From Mangrovimonas sp. YM274 (GTDB lineage: Bacteria > Bacteroidota > Bacteroidia > Flavobacteriales > Flavobacteriaceae), in assembly GCF_030908385.1 (NCBI RefSeq), contig NZ_CP133091.1, forward strand, positions 3,467,501-3,531,500: 64,000 nucleotides of DNA, written 5' to 3'. Positions 28,101 to 37,052 of the stretch are shown piece by piece (position 1 is the first letter of the stretch; the number at the start of each line of letters is the position of its first letter). The translations under genes and the position numbers were made by a program. The notes under the pieces are model-generated. The model did not search any database and was not told the DNA's origin. It saw only the letters and a program-made list of their open reading frames with translations.

Positions 28101-30138
28101 TATCACTAAAGATCATGTGGCCATTAATTTTTCCAATTTCAACCTAAACGAATTGCTCAGCTACCTCAACCCAAACAAAAGCATTGCTTCTGGATATTTG
28201 AATGGCAATCTTGTTATAGTTTCTCCTTTTGAGGACATGGGATTGATTGCCAATCTGGACATCACAAAACTGAACGCCCTAGACGTAGATATGGGCAAGT
28301 TAACCCTGGAGGCTACCCCACAAGGCAACAACACTTACAATTTCACCACTTCATTAAAGGAAGGAGATGTTGATTTGGATATGACGGGAGATTATTTGGC
28401 CAGTGAAGCGAATCCAAGCATAGATTTAGACTTAACTATCAATTCACTCCAAATGAAGGCTTTGGAAGGTTTTAGTTTGGGCGAGATTTCTGAAACCAAA
28501 GGCGAGCTCTCGGGAAGCTTTACTGTAAATGGCCCAACCGCAAGCCCTAATTATCAAGGGCAACTTAATTTTAAAGATGCTGGTTTTGAAATTACCAAGT
28601 TCAATGCTAGTTTTTCTATGGACAATGAAACGGTCTCACTTCAAAACGATTTGATTTCCATGGACAATTTCACGATCAAGGATGCCAACAACAATACCCT
28701 TGTGGTCTCTGGTGATATTGGCACCAACGATTTAGCCAATCCTACTTTCAATTTAGATATAAAAGCAGACAATTTCCAAGTATTGAATGCCTCACGCGAA
28801 GACAACGACCTCATATACGGAACAGCCGTTTTTGATGCTGAGGCCAAGTTAACAGGCGATCTTCAAATCCCTAAATTGAATGTAAACGCTACTTTAGGCA
28901 AAGAAACCGATATCAAGTATATCATGCCTTCAGCTTCCGTAAATATGGAGCAGCGTGATGGCGTGGTCATTTTTGTAAACCGCGACAATCCCGATGCCAT
29001 CCTAACCCAAAAAGAAGAAAAAACCGCTACTGTTAAAGGCTTTGATGTCAAAGCCCTTATCAAGGTGGACAAAGAGGCCGCCGTCACCATTATTATCAAT
29101 GAAAGCACCAACGACAACTTTATGGTTTCGGGTGAAGGTGACTTTAATTTTTCCATGAAACCCAACGGACAAATGAATCTTTCGGGAGTCTATGACGTCA
29201 CAGATGGCCATTACGAAATGAGCCTGTATAATTTGGTCAACCGCAAGTTTGAACTCACTCCAGGAAGCCGCGTGACTTGGTCTGGGGATCCTTTTGATGC
29301 CCAATTGGACATTCGTGCCATGTACCAATTGAAAACTTCGGCTGGACCTTTAATGGCTTCCCAAACTTCCAATGCAGACCCTTCGGTGAAAAGCAAATAT
29401 CGAGAAGTATTGCCTTTTGAAGTATTTCTGAATATTGATGGCGAACTGATGAAACCTGTCATTTCCTTTGATATTGACATGCCCGAAGATGAACAGGGAG
29501 CCATTGATGGACAGGTGTACGGACGTATCCAACAAGTAAACCGACAGGAAGAGGAACTCAACAAGCAGGTGTTTGCTCTTTTGGTTTTAAACCGTTTTTA
29601 TCCAGAACCCGGCAGTGACGGAAGCTCCGGTGGAATGGCCACAATTGCACGGGACAACCTTAACGATGCGGTATCTGATCAATTAAATATGTTTTCGGAT
29701 AAGCTTTTGGGAAATACCGGTTTCGAACTCAATTTTGGCTTGGACAGTTTTACCGATTACCAAGGCAATACACCCCAAGACCGCACCCAATTGGACATCG
29801 CTGCACAGAAGAAACTTTTCAACGACCGGCTTACCGTACAGGTGGGAAGCGAAGTTGACATACAGGGCAGCAACCCTGAAGATGAAGAAGCCCCCATCAT
29901 TGGGAATGTGACACTGGAATATATGCTCACCAAAAATGGCCGCTATAGAATAAAAGGATTCAGACGCAATGAGTTTGAAAATGTCATAGATGGCCAAACC
30001 ATGGTAAGTGGTATCGCCCTAATATTCACTTTGGAATTTAATAAATTCAGTGAGTTTTGGCACGCCCTTGTGCATCCACAAACAAAAGAGGATGAAAATG
30101 AAAAGAATGAGAACACAAAAACAGAAACCGACAACTAA
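25102..30138 (+). CDS. tamB: TamB-like translocation and assembly module protein
   Basis: 1678-residue inner-membrane-anchored envelope-spanning protein of the AsmA/TamB group, thought to bridge the periplasm for outer-membrane protein assembly or lipid flow. An N-terminal basic stretch and helix (about residues 28-43, GKFLLGILLLFLLLVLF) are followed by more than 1500 residues of beta-strand repeats. The C-terminal TamB (DUF490) domain covers about residues 1200-1650, with the family pattern near VSGEGDFNFSMKPNGQMNLSG and GYE-like strands. Translation starts at TTG 25102. The tamL gene follows after 21 bases, the normal pairing. Length is within the usual range for Bacteroidota TamB. Confidence 0.92.
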   Translation: MKEAQTAHKPTPSPKKKYRVLRILGKFLLGILLLFLLLVLFVRSPWGQDIIVGKAVDFVSKKTHTKIDIEKLFVTFDGDIQLEQFYLETPKGDTLIYSKSLEVNMPLWALITGKGVGVDDLQWDGLRANIKRTDSIEGFNFQFLIDAFASEEDNETSKDTISKPLNLVLGKLNLNDFDIVYNDAVTGIESHFVFKEFQLDMDDTNLEDMVFKASELTLSDAKIDFIQTDSAPSSESDSTTLPFLAADEITLKNVIANFESSNSHIKAQANIDEFYTELEAIDLANNSYQIGNLSLQQSSISVLTNTNNSELPQSSSDITSSNEFKWPDLNIAIGDIDFEDNSFSYFSGDNTPQKDNFNPNALALKHVNLKANDIFLKDKTAGLELETIQFQEASGITLNEFGLKLSANDQSLNVEQLHASINQNKLKGSLAISYSELSQLLSSLELSTIDINLSQIQLDPNDIFKFQPTLKDNPYLQTVSQNTIKGHLNVNGTLASLNISDLGINWGKDTQLSANGNIQNVTKTDSIQFDIPSFSARTTRSDLIKFVVEDSLGIQFPDSIQLTGTIKGNLKDITAKAELNSSQGMANIDGHYNDESGLSFEVEAHIDQYRLDELLKNEELGPLSLTITADGSGDNINQLNANFDAVISQFALKQYNITDLKLTGTIVDGSGTVSSAYKDDSLDLDLNALVTLDSIAPQASIDLNLKGANLNALGLMERNIRTGFQLKADFKGNSETFDLSSNLTEGVVVYDNKSYLIGDINAIAHVNIDTTSVEIHNKLLDAQLASNTNPQIFSKALKHHIQSYFFDDVRLVDTLERPVNLTFKGTINPSSLMNDVLLVNLKDLDTIKMAMDFNESAKVLNANISAPRINYSSFELDSLAFSLNTDVDNFEFDLNFKEFTTGPLAIPKTSFNGKQQNGELLLEFLAQDNDETLINIDSKITSKDNILELYTIPSNLTINKEAWNIPESNLIRYSDKKLEFQDFQLSKSDQLVELTHQQPDITKDHVAINFSNFNLNELLSYLNPNKSIASGYLNGNLVIVSPFEDMGLIANLDITKLNALDVDMGKLTLEATPQGNNTYNFTTSLKEGDVDLDMTGDYLASEANPSIDLDLTINSLQMKALEGFSLGEISETKGELSGSFTVNGPTASPNYQGQLNFKDAGFEITKFNASFSMDNETVSLQNDLISMDNFTIKDANNNTLVVSGDIGTNDLANPTFNLDIKADNFQVLNASREDNDLIYGTAVFDAEAKLTGDLQIPKLNVNATLGKETDIKYIMPSASVNMEQRDGVVIFVNRDNPDAILTQKEEKTATVKGFDVKALIKVDKEAAVTIIINESTNDNFMVSGEGDFNFSMKPNGQMNLSGVYDVTDGHYEMSLYNLVNRKFELTPGSRVTWSGDPFDAQLDIRAMYQLKTSAGPLMASQTSNADPSVKSKYREVLPFEVFLNIDGELMKPVISFDIDMPEDEQGAIDGQVYGRIQQVNRQEEELNKQVFALLVLNRFYPEPGSDGSSGGMATIARDNLNDAVSDQLNMFSDKLLGNTGFELNFGLDSFTDYQGNTPQDRTQLDIAAQKKLFNDRLTVQVGSEVDIQGSNPEDEEAPIIGNVTLEYMLTKNGRYRIKGFRRNEFENVIDGQTMVSGIALIFTLEFNKFSEFWHALVHPQTKEDENEKNENTKTETDN

Positions 30139-30159
30139 AACATAAAGTATAGTATCCAC

Positions 30160-32439
30160 TTGAACAAGATTTCAAAATATCGCCACTACTATATCCTTCT
30201 TTTGTCCATTTGGATGGTTCAATCCTGCAGTATTACCAAGCACATTCCTGAAGGCGAACATCTTTACACCGGCGCCACGCTTTCAATAGAATCAGATTCT
30301 ACAATTACCAACGAATCCCTACTGAAGGATGAATTGGAAAAAGTCCTAATGCCCGAACCTAATTCCTCCTTTTTAGGGATGCATTTGGGGCTGCACTACT
30401 ATTACAAAATGCAAAAAGAACACCCTGGCTTTATCAACCGATGGTTGTACAAAAAATACGGAGAGGAACCCATCTACCAATCAGATGTTGAACCTTCCGA
30501 AGTACGGGATCTTATCTTAAACCGATTGGAAAACCGCGGTTTCTTTTACAGTAGTGCCGATTCGGAAATAACTGAAGAAGACTACAAAAGTTCTGTTCAT
30601 TATACCGCCAGAATTGCACCACCTTATACCATGGAACGCTATGAATTAGATTCCTTTTCAGACCCCATTCATGCCGAAATCGCCAAAAGCCTCAATAGCA
30701 CCCCATTTAAAAAAGGTATGCGCTTTGACCTTTCAAATTTTGAATTGGAGCGCAGTAGAATTGATGCTGAATTGAAACAAAAGGGCTATTACAACTTTAA
30801 CTCGCAGTTCCTAATTTTTGAAGCAGATACCAATCGCTACAAAAACAAACGCTTCGATCTTTATCTGCGCCTGAAAAAGGAAGTGCCTCAAAAGGCTCAA
30901 GTTCCTTACAAAATCACCAAGGTGAACATCTACTCCAATTATGATTTGGCGAAAGACTCTTTGGCTTCAAACCCTACAAGATTCAACAACAAAAATTTTA
31001 TAGAAACGGAACCGTTTTTCAAGCCCAAATATCTTGATCCATTTGTCACACTGGAAGAAGGACAACTTTACAACCCCCAAAACTCCAGAAATACTGCCAG
31101 ACGCCTCTCTACCATAGGTTCCTATAAATATGTGAACATTCAGTATAAGGAAGTGGACACTCTTGCCAATGATTCCATAGGGCATTTACAGGCCGACATT
31201 TATTTGTCGCCGTTGAACAAACGAAGTTTAAGAACCGAACTTCAGGCCGTGTCCAAATCCAACAACTTTGCAGGACCTGCACTGGCCATTACCTATACCA
31301 ACCGCAACATTTTTAGCGGCGGCGAAACCTTTAGTATTAGTGGAAAATTAGGATTTGAAAAGCAAATTGCCAGTGGCAACAGCAATAGCCTTAACAGTAC
31401 CGAGTTGGGTATTAAAAGTGAACTTGTGGTACCACGCATGCTCTTCCCCATAAAATTTGACAACAATTATTTTAAATACTCCATCCCAAAAACCAAAACC
31501 TCATTGAGCATAGATTATTTAAGCCGAAGTAATTTGTACGCCCTGCTATCGGGCAATGTAAAATTTGGATATACTTGGGATGCCAATAAGTTTGTGACAC
31601 ACGAAATCAACCCTGTCACGGTCAACTATACACAACTTTTGAACACCACTCCTGAATTTGAACAGATACTGGATGAAAACCCCTATTTACAAGAAAGTTT
31701 TGATCAAGAGTTTATTTCGGGGCTTATGTATTCCTTTACCTATAACGGCATGGTGAATGCCAAGGACAAGCACCAATTTTATTTTAACGCCACTTTTGAC
31801 ATTGCAGGAAACTCCATTAGTTTATTTGGAAAAGATCAAGGCACCAATCAACCTAAAACCTTTTTAGGACTTGCCTATGCACAATACGCCAAACTGGACC
31901 TAGATTTTCATTACCATTTAGATTTGGGAAAACAACAGGTGATTGCCACTAGATTGTTTGGTGGCTATGGATTGGCTTACGGCAACTCCAACGTTCTTCC
32001 CTTTGTCAAACAATATTATGCAGGAGGCCCCTATAGTGTAAGAGCCTTTAGAATACGCTCTTTGGGCCCGGGAACTTTTAGTGAAGAAACCGATAATGAT
32101 GATACTTATATAGATCAAGCTGGAAATATCAGATTGGAAGCCAATATTGAATATCGCTTTCCCATTATTTCCTTCTTAAAAGGAGCCGTTTTTGTGGATG
32201 CCGGAAATATTTGGAACTCCAAAGAAAATGAAACCCTTCCCGGAGGAAAGTTCAGCAGTTCCTTTATCAATGAATTGGGAATGGGAGCCGGCATTGGCGC
32301 TCGAATTGATATCCAAGGCTTTGTGGTTAGATTTGATTTGGCCGCCCCATTTCACGACCCATCCCTTCCCGAAGGAAAACGTTATGACTTTAGAATTGAC
32401 GAGCCTATTTTCAACTTCGCCATTGGCTACCCTTTCTAA
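30160..32439 (+). CDS. tamL: TamA/BamA-family outer-membrane lipoprotein (TamL)
   Basis: 759-residue Omp85-superfamily protein. The signal peptide carries a lipobox (VQSC, Cys near residue 23), so this is the lipoprotein form called TamL that Bacteroidota use instead of TamA. POTRA-like domains occupy about residues 30-390. The barrel domain (about 390-759) includes the Omp85 signature GGPYSVRAFRIRSLGPG (VRGF/Y-type lid motif) and a C-terminal strand ending in Phe (IGYPF). Starts with TTG. Acts with TamB at the outer membrane. It converges on the YceI gene with a 5-base gap. Confidence 0.92.
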   Translation: MNKISKYRHYYILLLSIWMVQSCSITKHIPEGEHLYTGATLSIESDSTITNESLLKDELEKVLMPEPNSSFLGMHLGLHYYYKMQKEHPGFINRWLYKKYGEEPIYQSDVEPSEVRDLILNRLENRGFFYSSADSEITEEDYKSSVHYTARIAPPYTMERYELDSFSDPIHAEIAKSLNSTPFKKGMRFDLSNFELERSRIDAELKQKGYYNFNSQFLIFEADTNRYKNKRFDLYLRLKKEVPQKAQVPYKITKVNIYSNYDLAKDSLASNPTRFNNKNFIETEPFFKPKYLDPFVTLEEGQLYNPQNSRNTARRLSTIGSYKYVNIQYKEVDTLANDSIGHLQADIYLSPLNKRSLRTELQAVSKSNNFAGPALAITYTNRNIFSGGETFSISGKLGFEKQIASGNSNSLNSTELGIKSELVVPRMLFPIKFDNNYFKYSIPKTKTSLSIDYLSRSNLYALLSGNVKFGYTWDANKFVTHEINPVTVNYTQLLNTTPEFEQILDENPYLQESFDQEFISGLMYSFTYNGMVNAKDKHQFYFNATFDIAGNSISLFGKDQGTNQPKTFLGLAYAQYAKLDLDFHYHLDLGKQQVIATRLFGGYGLAYGNSNVLPFVKQYYAGGPYSVRAFRIRSLGPGTFSEETDNDDTYIDQAGNIRLEANIEYRFPIISFLKGAVFVDAGNIWNSKENETLPGGKFSSSFINELGMGAGIGARIDIQGFVVRFDLAAPFHDPSLPEGKRYDFRIDEPIFNFAIGYPF

Positions 32440-32444
32440 CAAAC

Positions 32445-33038
32445 CTAATCCTCCCTTAACAAAGCTTCCACCTCCATTTCGTGCTCATCCTTTACCCTAA
32501 ACAATGCTTTTGTAGGTGGCTCAAGATTATAATCGGTAATCAACAGCTTCCATGAAGCTTTTAAACGCAGCCCATCCATTTCCTTGCTAAATTCCAAAGG
32601 AATAGCCACTTCCTTGGAAGAGCCCGCCAATGTAAACGTGCCTCGGGCAGTAATGGTTTGCGCACCTAGAGACTCCACATCCAAAGGTTGCTCCAAGACT
32701 CCCTCAAACCTCACATAGGTATATTCCTTGCTTTTTAACAACTCAAACATGTGTTCATTTCGTTTATTGATTCCTGTATCAATGGAACTTACAGGTACAT
32801 GAAACTCAAATTCCCCAGTATCCACATCCAAATGGCCTTTTAATTCTTTAGACTCACCACTATAGGAATTTATAGAAATTTTCGCCTTAAAAAAAGCTGT
32901 TCCATTGGTTACAGCATAAGTCTGGGATTTCATAACATAGCTGCCGAAGATCAAGAATCCAATAAACACTACACGGAGGGTTTTCACACATAGTCTCATA
33001 ATACGATTTTGAAAAATTGCCTTATTAAAGTTACGCAT
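32445..33038 (-). CDS. YceI-family protein
   Basis: 197-residue exported protein. A long N-terminal leader with a hydrophobic segment (about residues 17-35) precedes a YceI lipocalin-like domain that in known members binds isoprenoid lipids such as polyprenyl quinones. Visible are the GHLDVDTGEFEFHVPVSSID strand pattern and FTLAGSSKEVAIPLEF. The first 13 residues may be extra, since ATG at 32999 would also give a proper signal. It is single-gene, oriented towards tamL. Confidence 0.88.
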   Translation of the reverse strand: MRNFNKAIFQNRIMRLCVKTLRVVFIGFLIFGSYVMKSQTYAVTNGTAFFKAKISINSYSGESKELKGHLDVDTGEFEFHVPVSSIDTGINKRNEHMFELLKSKEYTYVRFEGVLEQPLDVESLGAQTITARGTFTLAGSSKEVAIPLEFSKEMDGLRLKASWKLLITDYNLEPPTKALFRVKDEHEMEVEALLRED

Positions 33039-33406
33039 AATTAGCTAAAAAACAGATTTACAACCACTTCCTATTACAACCTGTTCACTCCAAAAAGGTA
33101 TAGGCAGAGACTTCTACAATTTATGCCTTAACAAAAGAAAAACCAATAAGCTTGTAATCATCGTTAACAAAGAACTCTATCAACAGACCTCCTCCCCCCT
33201 TTTCATCCTTAAACACCAATAAATCATAAATTTAAGTTTGTTCTCATTGCTAAAACAAAAAATAATTCCAATACATTTTTAACACTTTATTTATCTGATT
33301 ATCAATTATTTAAACTAAATTTATAAGAATACTTTTCCTCAATTTAATTTCCAACCAAAGTACCTACAAATCAAACATTTCGTAACGAACTATTAAATTT
33401 TAAGCA
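33039..33406. other. AT-rich intergenic region, no gene seen
   Basis: A 368-base gap between two divergent genes. It is very AT-rich in its second half. A -7-like box TAAGTTTG lies at 33233-33240 on the plus strand but has no TTTG at the proper distance and would leave a leader of about 160 bases. I see no RNA structure, repeat or plausible small ORF. Confidence 0.4.
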
Positions 33407-34448
33407 ATGAAACAACTTATCACTTTCGCATTGTTTTTATTAATTGGTGGTACGCAACTTGTTTTGGGGCAACTTACAAATGTTGTAACAAATTTAAGTA
33501 CCCCATACCGTATGGCTATTCATGGTAACAACTTATACTTTTCGGAACTTACAGGAAATAAAATCTCCATGATAGACCTAAGTACTTCTGCCCCCATAGC
33601 CATCACACTAATATCAGGACTAAATAAGCCCAAAGATTTATTGGTAATTGGTAACGAACTATATTTTACAACAGCAAACAAAATCTCAAAAATAGACCTC
33701 AACACTTCTACACCTGAAGCAGTAGATATTGTAACCGGAGTAAACGGTCCTGATGGCCTGACACCCTTTGGTAATAACCTTTATTTCTCAACAGGAAACA
33801 AGATTTCTAAAATAGATATGAACATCTCGAATCCTACAGTTACAGACATAGTAACCGGATTTTCATTGCCTTCAGACCTTGTACTAAATGGTAATATTTT
33901 ATATGTTGCGGAGGAGAGTGGTGATAAAATTTCTAAAATAGACCTAAACAATAACCCACCTCTTGTTACTGAATTTGTAACAGATATAGGCACCCCAACC
34001 GGTCTATTTTTAAATGGCAACAATTTATATGTAGCCAATTTTTGGAGTTCCAACATCCTAAAAATATCGTTAGATATATCCTCTCCATTTGCTATTGAAT
34101 TTTTAACCTCAGTTAGTGGCCCCACATCAATGCTCCTCTTTGAAAACGATCTTTATATAACTGAAGCTTGGGGAGGCACAATTTCAAAAATTAATTTTAG
34201 CACGCTTTCGAACCCAGAAATCAATAAAACCGAAGCCATTGGCCTATATCCTAATCCCGCTTCTAACATTATACACATTTCTGGGCTAACAAATAAAACT
34301 GAATACACAATCCATAGTGTTCTGGGAACTCAAATAAATTCAGGCTCCGTTTCCAACAAAGAAGGGCTAGATATACATCAGCTACAAAAAGGCCTTTATC
34401 TTTTAAATAAATTTTAATGGCAACACCTTTAGATTTATCAAAGAATAA
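33407..34448 (+). pseudogene. T9SS beta-propeller protein, frameshifted in its sorting domain
   Basis: Secreted protein with a signal peptide (residues 1-21) and about six repeats of roughly 43 residues with the pattern GNxLYxxxxxxxKISKIDLNxxxP, expected to form a beta-propeller. A T9SS type A sorting domain follows (from LYPNPASN, near residue 282). As sequenced the frame stops at 34415-34417, right after QKGLYLLNKF. Removing one T from the TTTT run at 34412-34415 restores an ending NGNTFRFIKE with stop at 34446-34448, the canonical end of a type A sorting signal. The gene is therefore broken by a +1 base in its last 12 codons, or the base is a sequencing error. The function of the propeller is unknown. 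Confidence 0.75.
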
Positions 34449-34543
34449 ACAAGCATCATTTTCCTTTTAAAAACAACTTATATACTGAAAAATTCATTTA
34501 TAAAAATCACTATATTTCAGCCATCAATTTCAAATCAACCAAC

Positions 34544-34996
34544 ATGGAATTAACAGATCCTAACTTTTTGTGGACTCTGCTTATAGGCGGCATCATTTTT
34601 ATCTTTTTGTACAAAAAATTCACCAACAATCCAGCTGCTATCACCTGTAAATATAGAGGGTACACATCAATAGAAGGCAAAGCTTTGGACAACTTGGAAA
34701 TAGTAAAACAAGCCTTAAAGCACTCCAATTTTAAAAGTGTTGGAGTAGACAACGGCACACTTAAATGCTATGCTCAAACCTCCTTTTCCATGTCTTCCTT
34801 TTCGGAATATATTGAAGTAAGCCTAGAGGAAGTAGACCAACATACCCAACTTCACTTCACCTCTATTTGCGCTCTTCCCACTCAAATATATGACTGGGGT
34901 AAAAACAAACGTAACTACAAAAAATTCATAAAGGCCTTACAGCCTTTACTGCCTCCAACAACACAAGATTCTACCTCAGAGCGTCTTTCTGCCTAA
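34544..34996 (+). CDS. Hypothetical single-helix membrane protein
   Basis: 150-residue protein with one N-terminal helix (about residues 9-23, LWTLLIGGIIFIFLY) and a soluble domain of mixed alpha/beta character (about 40-135). No recognised family or motif. It is preceded by a TATATTTC sequence resembling a -7 box. It lies in a run of small plus-strand envelope genes with gaps of over 100 bases between them, so an operon is not evident. Confidence 0.65.
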   Translation: MELTDPNFLWTLLIGGIIFIFLYKKFTNNPAAITCKYRGYTSIEGKALDNLEIVKQALKHSNFKSVGVDNGTLKCYAQTSFSMSSFSEYIEVSLEEVDQHTQLHFTSICALPTQIYDWGKNKRNYKKFIKALQPLLPPTTQDSTSERLSA

Positions 34997-35114
34997 GAGA
35001 AAATTTAAACAAGCTTTCATTGTATATTTTGTAAGAAATTCAATAATTACTTACAATAATATTTACATATTACAGTTTATAACAGCATTGTAAAATCTTT
35101 TAACCAACCAATTC

Positions 35115-35762
35115 ATGAAAACGCTAAAACTTCTTTTTGTATTACTTTGTATTGTATCTAGCCAAGTTACCCAAGCCCAAGAGGACCAATCAGAAAACAA
35201 ACAAGAGGACAAATCTTTTAGGTTTAACCTTATTGCCTACGGAGGTATCGGCTATGGCATTATAGAAAACGATAACGAACCCAACTACAATCTTAACACC
35301 AATACTGGAGACCTCCTATTAAATTATCGCTTTTCCAAAGCCTTTGGAGTAGCCACAGGCATTGGATACAGCCAGTTAACAGGCAATGGTTTTAATAGTT
35401 TGGGCAATTTTTACCATAACAGAACCCTTCTTAAGATTCCATTATCCCTCACTATGAATTTACCCGTTACAGAGAAATTTGCAATGGTGATGCAATTAGG
35501 TTTATATGCACAAACCGTAACCAAAGACGAATACCGTTATCTGAACTTTCATCAAAAAGACCTTTATGATGGGTGGAATTTTGGATCGCAAATAACAATT
35601 GGCTTCCTTTATGAAATTTTTGATCAATATTATGTAGGCCTCAACTATCTAGGGCAGGGCGATTTTTCCAAGTTAAGTTCCAACAACCACCCCACCATCC
35701 ACGACAAGCAAAAACAAGAAAGTTTCAATTCTATTGGCATTACATTTATGTTTGATATTTAA
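35115..35762 (+). CDS. Small outer-membrane beta-barrel protein
   Basis: 215-residue protein with a signal peptide ending TQAQ and an acidic linker, followed by about eight amphipathic strands (FNLIAYGGIGYGI, FGVATGIGYSQLTG, EKFAMVMQLGLYAQTV and others) ending in ITFMFDI. The pattern fits an eight-stranded outer-membrane protein (OmpA/OmpW-like porin family). No specific function is indicated. Confidence 0.75.
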   Translation: MKTLKLLFVLLCIVSSQVTQAQEDQSENKQEDKSFRFNLIAYGGIGYGIIENDNEPNYNLNTNTGDLLLNYRFSKAFGVATGIGYSQLTGNGFNSLGNFYHNRTLLKIPLSLTMNLPVTEKFAMVMQLGLYAQTVTKDEYRYLNFHQKDLYDGWNFGSQITIGFLYEIFDQYYVGLNYLGQGDFSKLSSNNHPTIHDKQKQESFNSIGITFMFDI

Positions 35763-35859
35763 TCATGCACCCTGTAAAGCTGTTAGTTGCAAAATCAATT
35801 CCACTTGCCATAACCGCTTTGTTTTTATAAATTCTGACCATATTCAATCCAATGAAACC

Positions 35860-36414
35860 ATGAAAACTACCAACCAAATTGTAAAGCTCACAGTAAAGCA
35901 ACGCATCTTAATGGGTATTATAGCTGGCACAACGTTTGCCGGAGTGCTATGGCTTTCCAATTACTTTTTTGAAGTCCCAAATTTTGATTCTACAATGCTG
36001 ATCATGCAAGGTATTTTCTTTGGGTTATTTATGGGCATTGGCATGCCCTACATTACTCAAAAAACGGCCAACAGAATGATTTCTTGGAGTGATAAACACA
36101 TTCAACTCCCCCTTTCAGCAAACGAAGAATTACTTTTGGAAGGCCCAGCCAACCTTTACCGCGGTATCGAAGCTGTTGGAGGCAAACTGTTTGCTACCAA
36201 CCAACAATTGGTATTCATTTCGCACAAATACAACATCCAACGTGGGCAAACCAACATTGCCTATAAAGATATCGCCAGCATTACCCCTCGTAAAACGGGT
36301 AATATAGTTGATAACGGCCTGCGCATTACCACGCACAAAGACAAAAAATATGACCTTGTGGTAAACGAGCGCAACAAGTGGGAAGAGGTAATCACTCCCT
36401 TTTTGGAAGCGTAA
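35860..36414 (+). CDS. GRAM/PH-like domain membrane protein
   Basis: 184-residue protein with two hydrophobic helices (about residues 15-37 and 46-66) followed by a GRAM-like PH-fold domain (about 85-180). The core pattern resembles GRAM domains: LEGPANLYRGIEAVGGKL, TNQQLVFISHKYN, then IAYKDIASITP. The open frame extends up to 35734, but that would overlap the outer-membrane protein gene and adds sequence without a signal. ATG 35860 is preferred. Role unknown; possibly lipid or membrane-surface binding. Confidence 0.7.
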   Translation: MKTTNQIVKLTVKQRILMGIIAGTTFAGVLWLSNYFFEVPNFDSTMLIMQGIFFGLFMGIGMPYITQKTANRMISWSDKHIQLPLSANEELLLEGPANLYRGIEAVGGKLFATNQQLVFISHKYNIQRGQTNIAYKDIASITPRKTGNIVDNGLRITTHKDKKYDLVVNERNKWEEVITPFLEA

Positions 36415-36538
36415 ACCTACACAATTTTCTTACAAAACAATACAATGGCATAGTGTTTGAGTAGCATCTATCTATTGAAAAGCATGATGCCTTTCAACCA
36501 TAACACACAATCATTTATTAATTCAAAAAAACATGTTT

Positions 36539-36919
36539 ATGAAACACATCACCATGGTACTATTGGTATTTATGAGTATGCTTGGCACAAGCTGCTCGAG
36601 CGACGACGACAACAGCAGCGACACCCTAGCCTATGAAGGCGAATGGAGCGGCACCTATACTGGCGTACAGGACAACGGCAGTTGGACCATGCAAATAAAT
36701 GCCGACGGTACCGTAAGCGGTACCGCCTCATCACAAGTGTTTAACGGCACCTATACCGTGAGCGGCTTTGTTCAAGAAAATGGCGACCTTACCGCAACGG
36801 TGGGCAATGCTAGTAGTGGCGCCCTATTTACAGGGCAGTTGGATGGCAGCAACGCCTCTGGCACCTGGAACAATGCTACCGCCAATATGAGCGGTGAGTG
36901 GAGTGGCAGCCAACAATAA
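36539..36919 (+). CDS. Small surface lipoprotein candidate
   Basis: 126-residue lipoprotein with a signal peptide ending GTSC. The cysteine is followed by SSDDDNSSD, an acidic stretch like the lipoprotein export signal that sends Bacteroidota lipoproteins to the cell surface. The rest is beta-strand repeats rich in Gly, Ser, Thr and Trp (EGEWSGTYTGVQDNGSWTM, DGTVSGTA). DNA is visibly richer in G+C than its neighbours. An ATG at 36533 is two codons upstream. Function unknown. It is followed by a strong terminator. Confidence 0.7.
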   Translation: MKHITMVLLVFMSMLGTSCSSDDDNSSDTLAYEGEWSGTYTGVQDNGSWTMQINADGTVSGTASSQVFNGTYTVSGFVQENGDLTATVGNASSGALFTGQLDGSNASGTWNNATANMSGEWSGSQQ

Positions 36920-36942
36920 ATTTTCCCCAATACCCAAAGTGG

Positions 36943-36980
36943 AAAGCACGTATATGGTCTGGATTGTATACGTGCTTTTC
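36943..36980 (+). terminator. Intrinsic terminator after the small lipoprotein gene
   Basis: 12-bp perfect stem AAAGCACGTATA (36943-36954) / TATACGTGCTTT (36967-36978) with a 12-base loop, followed by TCTAATTTTTG. Confidence 0.75.
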
Positions 36981-37052
36981 TAATTTTTGTAGGATTTATA
37001 GTAACATGTTTCTATTTTGTGACACCAATACATTAACCATTCCACACCAACC

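Noticed and set aside
28641-29564. Several minus-strand frames of 60-117 codons inside tamB
   Set aside because: They are shadows of the long tamB frame, with basic, Ser-rich composition and no start context.
35734-35859. Upstream extension of the GRAM-domain protein
   Set aside because: Overlaps the preceding outer-membrane protein gene and adds 42 residues without signal or family pattern. ATG 35860 gives a normal membrane protein.
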